In this document: positions 55,583 through 63,291 of the stretch, in pieces
Layout of the letters: every line of letters starts with the position of its first letter
How positions within the stretch are numbered: position 1 is the first letter of the stretch
NCBI GenBank assembly: GCA_963777435.1
Contig: CAVZQT010000001.1
Location: 372,001-436,000, forward strand
DNA length: 64,000 nt
Direction of reading: 5' to 3'
Source: AP-15 sp963777435
GTDB taxonomy: Bacteria > Pseudomonadota > Alphaproteobacteria > ATCC43930 > CGMCC-115725
Made by a program: the position numbers and the translations under genes
Notes under the pieces: generated by a model
Seen by the model: the letters and a program-made list of their open reading frames with translations, nothing else
The model's database searches: none
What the model was told of the DNA's origin: nothing

Positions 55583-55678
55583 AGGTTGCAACCGAAGCGC
55601 GCCGGAGCCTGATCAATGACCGCGTCATGCTGCAAGATCGCGCAAATTGGCGGCGGCTCATTCAATTCGCGTTACCCC

Positions 55679-55701
55679 CGCCACATCACCGAAGTGCTCA
55701 G
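55679..55701 (+). repeat. Direct repeat, copy 2, downstream of comM
   Basis: An imperfect copy (21 of 23 bases) of a segment in the comM 3' end. It lies between comM and the TIR-like gene, at the edge of the accessory patch. It falls inside a 54-codon open frame (55616-55780) that I do not call a gene. Confidence 0.6.
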
Positions 55702-55727
55702 GTATTGGATAGCGAGGTCCTATCAGT

Positions 55728-56976
55728 CTATGGTCGAAAACCCGACCACTCCTCTCCACAGGCGTCGAAGATTTCGATAAAAAATGGCTGAAGCGCCTTC
55801 ATGGTATCTTCACCCGGAGAATACTTCCCTTCCAAGTCGATTTTGCCCTTAACGCATGGATGCTGGTTTCTCGCATACCACGCAGGCGAGTAGGCTGGAA
55901 CGTAGGGGCTGCGGTTCTCCAGGTCTTCCATTCCAGCTATCCATTTATAGGGCGGGGATATACCTAATTCAGTGAGAAATTTGCCGTATGAACCCAAGCT
56001 TTCTGCTAAGAATTTTTCTAATTGGGGATAAACCGCTCGCCCTGATAAACGCACCCAGCGAGCAGGAACGAATTAACGGCCCAAATCTCGCCCGATCTAA
56101 ATAAAAACGCTACCGAACTCGCCGTCTCTGGATGGTCGGGAGTACCCGGGTAGTACATTCCGCAGCCGTCATCATTACGGACCCTCCATAGGTCCCCAAC
56201 AGGAGTATCCAAGGGGAGCAGGAGCGACGAGTGCGCGATACTGCGTATCTCAGCAACTGTCCAACTGCGCCCTGGATCGATCGTAGGTATTAGCCGAAAC
56301 CACACCACGGGGCCGTCTGCAAGGTGAACCTTCAGGCCACGGTCGTTCACACCAAGTGGCTGACCGCGGGCTCGAAACCTGCCAGGGCCGTCTTCGGAGC
56401 GACGTGGTGAAAATTGCGGTGGAGCAGGTAACGCGGAAACACCGGCCGTGAATTCCTCGCTCCCGAAGACAGCCCGGAGCGCGCCCTCCAATTCTTTCGC
56501 CAGTTCTTCCCTCGCACGCCTACGCGTGTCGTCATCTGCCTCAGCGGGGCACTGGTAGGTGATCGGATTTCGACGATGACGCAAATTAAACGGCATCGAT
56601 TTAGAAGCGGGAGCTCCAAAGGCCGCGTTCATAACCGGCACAATGCGACCGTATCCTAACGACTTCAGGGCCCAGCCGTATTCGATCAATACATTGGGAT
56701 TGGGCGTTGGACGCCCATCGCGGCGCGTACCCACGAAAGTTAGATCCGGAACAAATAAAGCGCCTTGTCAATTTTGCTAAAAATCGTCTCGGTAATCGGA
56801 GGCGTTCCAGGAACACCCTTCGTATCCCGATCGACGCTCAAGCCGCGGATCGCCCGCTCAATAGTGGTGTCGCTGCCGATGCGCTTTATGGCTAGGCTTA
56901 GCGCTCGTTCAATCAGATTTCGGCTTTCTCTAGTAGGAGTATCTGCTTGCCAAGAAAAAAAGACGGTCGACGGCAT
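55728..56976 (-). pseudogene. TIR-like domain protein broken by two one-base deletions
   Basis: The reconstituted protein has about 416 residues. The N-terminal part (TVFFSWQADTPTRESRNLIE, then SVDRDTKGVPGTPPITETIF) and PNVLIEYGWALKSLGYGRIV with VPVMN resemble a bacterial TIR-like/nucleotide-binding family whose members begin FxSWQxDTP. The remainder is a domain I do not recognise (GLKVHLADGPVVWFRLIP, WTVAEIRSIAHSSLLLPL). The first frame break is near 56761: adding one base to GCGCTT gives KAALFVPDLTFVGTRR. The second is in the T run at 56030-56032: adding one T gives ERFYPQLEKFLAESL. AT content is visibly higher than in the flanks. TIR-like proteins are often part of anti-phage systems, but no partner gene is seen. 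Confidence 0.72.
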
Positions 56977-57172
56977 AGGACCACTCTACTCGAACGTGCA
57001 TCGCGCGTTTCAGATGGGCACCGGGTCGATGGGGCGTAAGGGGTACGCGCCTGAAACCCAGTGCGGCGCGCGGGATTTCGGACTAACCCGAACTGATCGG
57101 CGGCATTAGCTCGAACGGTGCCGGGTTCCTCGAGATCGTACTTGCGACGACCTTGCAGGGTAAGGTTCTAGC
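56977..57172. other. Intergenic stretch between the TIR-like gene and the CBS gene
   Basis: About 196 bases hold no recognisable gene. A plus-strand open frame here ends ETQCGARDFGLTRTDRRH, which I cannot assign. The region should contain the promoter of the minus-strand TIR-like gene. Confidence 0.4.
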
Positions 57173-57607
57173 TCAGGCGTGCATGCGCGAGAGATCGAGA
57201 AGAACACTCGCCTCCAGCTCCTTCGCGTCGAGGCGATGCTTTACTAGATCGCCAATACTGACGATGCCCTTCAACTCGTTGTCCTCGATAACCGGCAGGT
57301 GACGGATACGCGATAGCGTCATTCTCGCAAGCATGGCATCCACGCGATCCGACGGGCGACAACTGAAGAAGGGCGTTGTCATCAGCTGTTGGACCTGAAA
57401 GCCGAGCACGGCGGCGCCGTCTCGGGCCACGGCGTTGATGAAGTCGCGCTCCGAGAATATGCCGACCGGTTTCATCCACAGATCCTCAACCAACAAGGCG
57501 CCGATGCGATGCTCCGCCAGCTTGCGGACGGCTAGTTCGATGCTGTCCGTGGGCAGTATCCTGACAACGGCATGGCCCTTGGTCTGCAAAACGTCGGAAA
57601 TGACCAT
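57173..57607 (-). CDS. Protein of two CBS domains
   Basis: A 144-residue protein consisting of a CBS pair: residues 7-70 (VVRILPTDSIELAVRKLAEHRIGALLVED in pieces, then PVGIFSERDFI) and residues 75-135 (QQLMTTPFFSCRPSDRVDAML, then RHLPVIEDNELKGIVSIGDLV). CBS pairs bind adenine nucleotides and usually act as regulatory modules; stand-alone pairs like this occur in many alphaproteobacteria. The ATG at 57607 has GGGAGG five bases before it, so I reject the upstream 27 residues of open frame. Confidence 0.88.
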   Translation of the reverse strand: MVISDVLQTKGHAVVRILPTDSIELAVRKLAEHRIGALLVEDLWMKPVGIFSERDFINAVARDGAAVLGFQVQQLMTTPFFSCRPSDRVDAMLARMTLSRIRHLPVIEDNELKGIVSIGDLVKHRLDAKELEASVLLDLSRMHA

Positions 57608-57827
57608 TGCTGCCTCCCGTGATCTTCGCCGCCCCGGAAGCGGTCTTGGACGGCGACTGCTCGCAAGGAGCGGGCCGCGCCGCTGCATGTGGCGGCTAAC
57701 TAGTTATTAAAATGGGGAGAGCCCACATCGCAGATTAGACCCTCGGCCTTCGTTATTTGGGTCACTTTCGAAATCGGCGGCTTGTTCGCGCCCTGCTTTG
57801 GAAGCCCTTAATTGATCATCGAGAGAT

Positions 57828-58838
57828 CTATACGCCGGCGGCTCGCCTTGCGGGGCGGAGGCGGAGGCCGGGGGCGGGGCGTTCGAGCAGGACTTCGCGG
57901 CGAAAGCGCACGAGGCGGGCGGGGCGGCCGCCGGTCTCGGCTGAAATGCCGCCGGTTTCCTCGACCAGGCCCTGCTGCTCGACGAGGCGGCGGAAATTCT
58001 GCTTGTGCAATCGCACGCCTGACAACGCCTCGACCGTGCGCTGCAATTGCAGCAAGGTGAATGAGGGCGGCATTAATTCGAACACCACCGGGCGATATTT
58101 GATTTTGCCGCGCAATCGGCCGATCGCGGTGGCGAGGATGCGGCGGTGGTCGGCCGCCATCGCCACCCCCGATGCCGGCATGCTGTCCGCGGGCAGCAAC
58201 TGTCGTCGACCGCGGCGCGCTTCTTCGACCAGACCGGCCTCGAACAACAGTTCATAGCGTTCGAGGACCAGTTCCTCGTTCCACGCCGCGGCAAAAGCGA
58301 GCCCAAGCCGTTCGGCGCGCAGCCGCCGTTCGGCCTCGGTTGCGGCATCCTCGGCCCAATTCAGCAGCCCCTCTTCGAGCGGCGCCAGGCCCGCGGGCTT
58401 GCCGTCGCGCCAATCCTCCCACGGAAAATGGCGATACCAGTTCTGCCACACCGCCTCGCCGGCACCACCCAGCCGAGCTTCGCGGACCAATGCCAGATAG
58501 GCGACGGTCAGTGCCCGGCTCGGCCGGCTGTCGCCGGTCTCGATGCGGTCGCGATCGCCAAAGGTATAAAGCTGCTCGACATAGCCGAGCTTTTGCCCGG
58601 TCTGGCGTTCGACCCAGGCGCGCAGGCCCACTTCGAGGGTGCGGTGCTCGACTTCGAGCGGGCCCGACGGCAACGCCTCGACTGCTTCGGCGCCGATGCG
58701 CACGGTCAAGACGCGTGGCTCGTTAACCGTCGCGGCGATGATGACCGCGCTCAGCCGGATCGACAGCGACGCCCCGTCGCCATTGCGCAAGCCGGAGCGC
58801 GGAAGTGGCGGTGCGAGATCGACCGTACCGCTCTCCAT
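57828..58838 (-). CDS. NadQ-like regulator of NAD biosynthesis (Nudix-derived, winged helix)
   Basis: A protein of about 336 residues. The N-terminal half is Nudix-like without the hydrolase box (IRLSAVIIAATVNEPRVLTV, GLRAWVERQTGQKLGYVEQLYTFGDRDR split, then RALTVAYLALVRE). The C-terminal part is a winged helix (VFELMPPSFTLLQLQRTVEAL, LHKQNFRRLVEQQGLVEETG, RPARLVRFRREVL). This two-part design fits COG4111/NadQ, known in Alphaproteobacteria as repressor of de novo NAD genes. The nadABC genes are not adjacent. The start could be the ATG at 58838 or one at 58883. Confidence 0.78.
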   Translation of the reverse strand: MESGTVDLAPPLPRSGLRNGDGASLSIRLSAVIIAATVNEPRVLTVRIGAEAVEALPSGPLEVEHRTLEVGLRAWVERQTGQKLGYVEQLYTFGDRDRIETGDSRPSRALTVAYLALVREARLGGAGEAVWQNWYRHFPWEDWRDGKPAGLAPLEEGLLNWAEDAATEAERRLRAERLGLAFAAAWNEELVLERYELLFEAGLVEEARRGRRQLLPADSMPASGVAMAADHRRILATAIGRLRGKIKYRPVVFELMPPSFTLLQLQRTVEALSGVRLHKQNFRRLVEQQGLVEETGGISAETGGRPARLVRFRREVLLERPAPGLRLRPARRAAGV

Positions 58839-59282
58839 GCCGTCTGATCGCTCCTGCAATGCGGATGGCCAATCATAACACATTGGCGGCCCGAGCATTC
58901 CTGCTGATCGCGGGACGTATCGAGGCACCAGATCGCTTCGCGGATTTTATCCTCGGGCTGCGCCAAGCGCGGAGCGTGGGCTCGCAACGACCTCGTAATT
59001 CGCTGTCATTACGAGTTGGCCACCGGCTGGGGCGGTCGACGGCCCTCTATGAAACCGCCACCACAGCGCTTTCCCATGGGCCTTCAGCCCACGGAGTTGA
59101 TCGGTGGGCAAAGCCGGGATCTATCGATCCGCCTGGTGAGCGCTCGCCAGGTGGGCCCCGGCTTTCGCCGGGGAAGCGGATTTGCCGTATCGGATCCCTG
59201 CACCATCCTGTTTTCTTGTTAGGTGCGGAGCAACGAAGCAATCCAGTAGCGACAATCAACGGCGGGAATCATCTTGATGCCG
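58839..59282. other. Intergenic region with a three-way-junction palindrome
   Basis: The 444 bases upstream of the NadQ-like gene and beyond the lyase gene's stop have no supported reading frame. The main structure is the nested palindrome at 59127-59181. The promoter of the NadQ-like gene should be at the left end. Confidence 0.5.
59127..59181. repeat. REP-like palindromic element able to form a three-way junction
   Basis: An outer stem ATCCGC (59127-59132) with GCGGAT (59176-59181) encloses two hairpins: CCTGG/CCAGG with an inner GAGCGCTC palindrome, and CCCCGGC/GCCGGGG around TTTC. It resembles proteobacterial intergenic repeats and partly matches the element at 4716-4790 in its C/G-TTTC-G arm. 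Confidence 0.7.
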
Positions 59283-60149
59283 CTAACCGATCCGCATGTA
59301 TTTTTCTTCTAGCGCGCGCCAGCGCTCGGTGCCGACCGCGTCCTCGCGCTCCTGGAACGTGGCGAGGTCGGCTTCAATTCGGGTTGTGTCGCCATCCTGC
59401 TTCAAGACCGCCAGCACCTTTTGCGCGGCGCGGATTGCGGCGCGATGGGTTTGCGACGGATATATGCCGAGGCGAAACCCCATTCTATCGAGTTCGGCCG
59501 CCGGCACCATCGGGGTCTTGCCACCCTCGAAGACATTGACGAGGGCGGGTCCGGCGACGCGCCGAGCGACGATCTTCAACTCCTCGATATTCTGCGGGGC
59601 CTCGACAAAGCCGACATCGGCGCCGGCTTCGAGATAGGCATTGACCCGGTCGGTCGCGGCGTCGAGGCCCTCGATCGCGCGGGCGTCGGAGCGGGCGATA
59701 ATCACCAGATCGGGGTCTTGCCTTGTGTCAACGGCGGCCTTGATCTTGCCGACCATTTCGCCAACCGAGATCACCTCCTTGCCTTCGTAATGCCCGCATT
59801 TTTTTGGGGCGACCTGATCCTCGATGTGAAAAGCGGCGACACCCGATTTCTCGTACTCGCGCACCGTGCGGATGACGTTGATCGCATTGCCGTAACCGGT
59901 GTCGGCGTCGGCGATGACCGGGATCGCGACCGCCTCGACCGTCAGCCCGATAAACCGAACATTTTCGGAAAGGGTTAAAAGCCCGAGATCGGGATAGCCG
60001 TTTGCCCGCGAATAGCCGCCGCCGGTCAGATAGACCGCCTCAAACCCGGCCTGCTCGACCAGCCGCGCAGTCAGCGTGTCATAGGCGCCGGGAACCATCG
60101 TGTACCCGTCACGCTCGATCAATCGCCGCATCTGTTGTCGCATCGTCAT
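59283..60149 (-). CDS. Isocitrate lyase/PEP mutase superfamily lyase (oxaloacetate decarboxylase/methylisocitrate lyase-like)
   Basis: A 288-residue TIM-barrel enzyme. PGAYDTLTARLVEQAGFEAVYLTGGGYS, GLTVEAVAIPVIADADTGYGN (metal-binding Asp pair) and AFHIEDQVAPKKCGHYEGKE (the KKCGH active-site loop) are the superfamily signatures; here each is quoted in part. Oxaloacetate decarboxylase, 2-methylisocitrate lyase and phosphonate-type lyases share them, and the exact substrate is not decided. I start at the ATG at 60149 (MTMRQQMRRLIERDG); the much longer open frame upstream is the shadow of folD. The gene is divergent from folD with 117 bases between them. Confidence 0.82.
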   Translation of the reverse strand: MTMRQQMRRLIERDGYTMVPGAYDTLTARLVEQAGFEAVYLTGGGYSRANGYPDLGLLTLSENVRFIGLTVEAVAIPVIADADTGYGNAINVIRTVREYEKSGVAAFHIEDQVAPKKCGHYEGKEVISVGEMVGKIKAAVDTRQDPDLVIIARSDARAIEGLDAATDRVNAYLEAGADVGFVEAPQNIEELKIVARRVAGPALVNVFEGGKTPMVPAAELDRMGFRLGIYPSQTHRAAIRAAQKVLAVLKQDGDTTRIEADLATFQEREDAVGTERWRALEEKYMRIG

Positions 60150-60266
60150 TCCTGCATTCTCCTCGGGCTTCGGCTCGCTCTCGCGGCCCGCCGGGATATT
60201 GGCAGCAATCCCAGGGCGGACCCGGTATAAATTTCGCCGACCGAGGGCGAGTTCGAGGAGAGCGGC

Positions 60267-61157
60267 GTGGCAGAGGCGCGCATTATCGACGGCAAGGCGA
60301 TCGCCGCCGAATTGCGTCGACAGGTTGCCGCCGGCGCCGCGCGATTGCAGCAAGCGCATGATTTCACGCCGGGGCTGACAACGATTTTGGTCGGTGACGA
60401 TCCCGCCAGCCAAAGCTATGTCCGCGCCAAGGGTGCGGCCTGCACCGGCAGCGGTCTGAACTCGTTCGAGCGGCGATTGCCGGGCAATACCAGCGAGGAG
60501 GTGCTGATCGGCGAAATCGCGCGGCTCAATGCCGATCAGCGCATCGATGGGATCCTCGTCCAGTTGCCGTTGCCGCCGCAGATCGACGTGCATCGCGTCA
60601 TCGCGGCGATCGACCCGGAAAAGGATGTCGACGGATTTCATCCGATCAATGTCGGCCGTTTGTGGAGCGGGATCGCCGGCCTCGTCCCGTGCACCCCTGA
60701 TGGCTGCATGATCTTGCTGCGGTCGGCCTGCCCCGATCTCGCCGGCGCGGAGGCGGTGGTGCTCGGGCGCTCGAACATCGTCGGCAAGCCGATGGCGGCG
60801 TTGCTGCTGGCGGCGAATTGCACGGTGACGGTAGTGCATTCGGCAACCCGCGACGCCGCCGCCGTTGCCCGGCGCGCCGACATCCTGGTGGCGGCAATGG
60901 GCCGCGCGCAATTAGTCGGCGCCGAATGGGTCAAACCGGGCGCGATCGTCATCGATGCCGGGATCAGCGCGCTTTCCGGCCCGGGGGGACGCAAGCGGAT
61001 CGTCGGCGATGTGGATTTCGCGGCGGTGCGCGGCATGGCCGGCGCGATCACTCCGGTGCCGGGTGGTGTCGGGCCGATGACGATTGCGTGCCTGTTACGC
61101 AACACGCTGATCGCCGCCTGCCGGCGCCGTGGGCTGCCCGATCCGCTGCCGATTTAA
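60267..61157 (+). CDS. folD: Bifunctional methylene-THF dehydrogenase/methenyl-THF cyclohydrolase
   Basis: Interconverts 5,10-methylene-THF, methenyl-THF and 10-formyl-THF. The catalytic Lys55 is in SYVRAKGAAC. GILVQLPLPPQID, DVDGFHPINVG, VLGRSNIVGKPMAALL (NADP site) and TPVPGGVGPMTIACLL are intact. 296 residues are the usual length. With Fhs and MthfS (12551-15327) it completes a formate to methylene-THF pathway, though the two loci are 45 kb apart. The residues after the catalytic Lys (CTGSGLNSFERRLP) are somewhat unusual compared with the common KACxxxGI pattern. Confidence 0.95.
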   Translation: MAEARIIDGKAIAAELRRQVAAGAARLQQAHDFTPGLTTILVGDDPASQSYVRAKGAACTGSGLNSFERRLPGNTSEEVLIGEIARLNADQRIDGILVQLPLPPQIDVHRVIAAIDPEKDVDGFHPINVGRLWSGIAGLVPCTPDGCMILLRSACPDLAGAEAVVLGRSNIVGKPMAALLLAANCTVTVVHSATRDAAAVARRADILVAAMGRAQLVGAEWVKPGAIVIDAGISALSGPGGRKRIVGDVDFAAVRGMAGAITPVPGGVGPMTIACLLRNTLIAACRRRGLPDPLPI

Positions 61158-61383
61158 CTCGGCTTTCTGGTGGCTTGGTCTTAGCGTCGAAGCAAGCGAT
61201 CTCGTCCCAAGACCCTGGTAAATCCAGGACAACGAAAACCGCTCATCGGAGGCAAACCTGGATTGTCATAAAAATATCCCGTCGAGCTCGCCCCCAAAGA
61301 TCGTTTTCGGCTAGATCGCGTACGGAACAATGACCCCCCTGCTTTGTTTCTTTCATGACCACAAGTTCAAGGAGGCAAGGGTC

Positions 61384-61740
61384 ATGATGCTTAAGACTTT
61401 GGCAACTGTGGCCGCGGCGGCCGGGTTGCTGGCGATGACCGCAGGGGCGCCTACCGTCCACGCCCAACCGGGACCGGATAACGGGCACGCCTGGGTGATG
61501 CAGAACGGCCAATGGGTATGGTCGCCAAATTTAAACGTCAAGAATAGCGAGCGCTACTCGCGTCTGGTCGCGTCCAACAGCGCGTTTCGCCAGGCCCGGA
61601 TGCGCAAGGAGTGCGGTCCGATAACCGATCCGCAGCTCCACGAACAATGCATCTCCAGCTTCAACGAGAACGGGTCGACAGCTTACGGGTCGTCCGCCGA
61701 GCCCGGCCAGCGTGGATATCACAGCAACTCTGGACGCTGA
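61384..61740 (+). CDS. Small secreted protein of unknown function
   Basis: A 118-residue protein with a clear Sec signal peptide (MMLKTLATVAAAAGLLAMTAG, cleavage near VHA-QPGP). The mature part is hydrophilic, with GHAWVMQNGQWVWSPNLN near residue 38, two Cys (ECGPITDPQLHEQCI) that could pair, and a Gly/Ser-rich tail. GGAGG eight bases before the ATG at 61384 fixes the start; the open frame upstream begins 54 bases earlier. It is followed by a terminator, so it is a single-gene transcript. I do not recognise a family. Confidence 0.75.
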   Translation: MMLKTLATVAAAAGLLAMTAGAPTVHAQPGPDNGHAWVMQNGQWVWSPNLNVKNSERYSRLVASNSAFRQARMRKECGPITDPQLHEQCISSFNENGSTAYGSSAEPGQRGYHSNSGR

Positions 61741-61759
61741 TCTCGACGCACACTGATGG

Positions 61760-61783
61760 AGGCCGCCCTCCGGGCGGCTTTCG
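61760..61783 (+). terminator. Rho-independent terminator of the small secreted protein gene
   Basis: A 7-bp perfect stem (GCCGCCC with GGGCGGC) around TCC is followed by TTTCGTC. It lies between this gene and the convergent HAD gene and may serve the plus strand. Confidence 0.7.
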
Positions 61784-62590
61784 TCAATCGCCGAGTATGT
61801 AGCGGTCGATCGCGGCGGCGAAACCGTCCTCGTCATTGGACAAGGTGACCACCTGCGCGAGGGCCTTTACCTCGGGCGTGGCGTTCCCCATCGCAATCGC
61901 AAAACCGGCGCGGCGAAACATTTCGACGTCGTTGCCCATGTCGCCCAGCACGGCGATTTCTTCTCGTGGCGCTTTCAGCCGCTCGGCGAGCAGGTCCACA
62001 AGCCGGCCTTTGTCGATGCCGGGCGGCGTGATGTCGCAATAATAGGGCTGCGATCGCAACACCGTGGCGCGCCCGCGCAGCGCATTCTGGCCGGCGGACA
62101 CTGCCGCCGCGATCCGGTCATGGTCTTTGCAGGCGCCGACAATCTTTGAGACCGTGTCGAGCCGTCCGTCAAACGACGGAACAATGGTTGGCTGGGTCTG
62201 GATTGTGTGAATTTCGAGATCGACATAGTCGCTGGCTCGATCCCGGATCAGCCACTCGCCGCCGGTAAACACCCAAACGCTGGTGATGCCGTGCTCTTCA
62301 AGCATCGCGATCGCAGCCTGCGCGGCGGCGGGTGATAGCAGCTTTTGCTCGACCGGCGTCAGATCCGGGTTGACGATCGATCCACCATTATAGCCGCCAA
62401 ACGGCAAGGCCAGCTGCAACGGCTCGATCAACATGCGCTGGCCAAACGGCGGGCGGCTGCTGCAGATCGAAAATGCGATCCCGGCTTCGTGAAGTCGACC
62501 AGCCGCCGCGATTGCCGCCGGCGTCAGTGTTTTTTGGCTGGTGACAAGCGTACCGTCGACATCGGTGACAACGAGCGAGATTTTCTTCAT
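61784..62590 (-). CDS. Cof-type HAD-superfamily sugar-phosphate phosphatase
   Basis: A 268-residue HAD phosphatase of the Cof/YidA type. Motif I VVTDVDGTLV is at residues 7-16 and the C-terminal motif LGDMGNDVEMFRRAG near 220 with the Lys in DKGRLV just before. The start ATG at 62590 overlaps the rpiA stop (ATGA), so it is translationally coupled to rpiA and pgl. This placement suggests dephosphorylation of a sugar phosphate related to the pentose phosphate pathway, though the true substrate is unknown. The open frame upstream is the rpiA shadow. Confidence 0.88.
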   Translation of the reverse strand: MKKISLVVTDVDGTLVTSQKTLTPAAIAAAGRLHEAGIAFSICSSRPPFGQRMLIEPLQLALPFGGYNGGSIVNPDLTPVEQKLLSPAAAQAAIAMLEEHGITSVWVFTGGEWLIRDRASDYVDLEIHTIQTQPTIVPSFDGRLDTVSKIVGACKDHDRIAAAVSAGQNALRGRATVLRSQPYYCDITPPGIDKGRLVDLLAERLKAPREEIAVLGDMGNDVEMFRRAGFAIAMGNATPEVKALAQVVTLSNDEDGFAAAIDRYILGD

Positions 62591-63291
62591 GCCGGCTTCC
62601 TCGGGGGTGGGATCAAGACCTCGACCCCCGTGGTCGAGGCGGCAATGACCATCGAACTGCGTCCGACAAAAAGCCCGCTCTCGACCGTGCCGACCGTCAT
62701 CCCGATGCGTAGTTCGAGTGCGGCCGGATCCGCTATGGGTCCAAACCGGCAATCGAAAATTAGATGGCCTTCGTCGGTTATAAAGGGTTGCTCACCGGTG
62801 TAGCGCTGATCGGGAATGCACCCGAGAGCCGCCAATTCCCCGGTGGTTGCTTGCCAGCCGAACCGGGTGACCTCGACCGGCACCGGGGTGTGCTCGCCCA
62901 AGCGCTCGACCAGCTTTTCCTGGTCGACGACGATAACCAGCCGCCGGCTGGCCGCGGCGACGATCTTTTCGCGCAAGAGCGCGCCTCCTAAACCCTTGAT
63001 CAGGTCCAGGCTGCCGAGCTCGACCTCATCGGCGCCATCGATCGTCAGATCGAGCTTCTGGTATTCGGCAAAGGTTGCGATCGGAACCCCAAGCCGGCGG
63101 GCCTGCGCCGCGGTGCGCTCGGAGGTCGGAATGCCGACAATCCGCAGCCCGTCCTTGACCCGCGCCGCAAGTCCTTCGACGACAAAGGCCGCCGTTGACC
63201 CCGTGCCGAGACCGAGGATCATGCCGTCCTTGACCTCTTCGATCGCGCGCAAGGCCGCGGCGCGCTTTAGTTCGTCGCGGTCGATTGTCAT
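62587..63291 (-). CDS. rpiA: Ribose-5-phosphate isomerase A
   Basis: Interconverts ribose 5-phosphate and ribulose 5-phosphate. The 234 residues match the family. GLGTGSTAAFVVEGLAARV (phosphate loop, residues 31-49), IDGADEVE (active-site Asp pair), GLGGALLREKIVAAASR and VIVVDQEKLVERLG are all intact. ATG at 63291 overlaps the pgl stop and its own TGA overlaps the HAD start, so three genes are joined by ATGA overlaps. Confidence 0.95.
   Translation of the reverse strand: MTIDRDELKRAAALRAIEEVKDGMILGLGTGSTAAFVVEGLAARVKDGLRIVGIPTSERTAAQARRLGVPIATFAEYQKLDLTIDGADEVELGSLDLIKGLGGALLREKIVAAASRRLVIVVDQEKLVERLGEHTPVPVEVTRFGWQATTGELAALGCIPDQRYTGEQPFITDEGHLIFDCRFGPIADPAALELRIGMTVGTVESGLFVGRSSMVIAASTTGVEVLIPPPRKPA

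Noticed and set aside
55616..55780. 54-codon open frame after comM containing the repeat copy
   Set aside because: No ribosome-binding site, overlap with the 3' end of the TIR-like gene, and no resemblance except the short RHITEVL piece.
60150..60911. N-terminal extension of the PEP-mutase-family lyase (total 542 codons)
   Set aside because: The extension lies opposite folD and has no lyase motifs; a proper start with MTMRQQM at 60149 precedes the catalytic domain.
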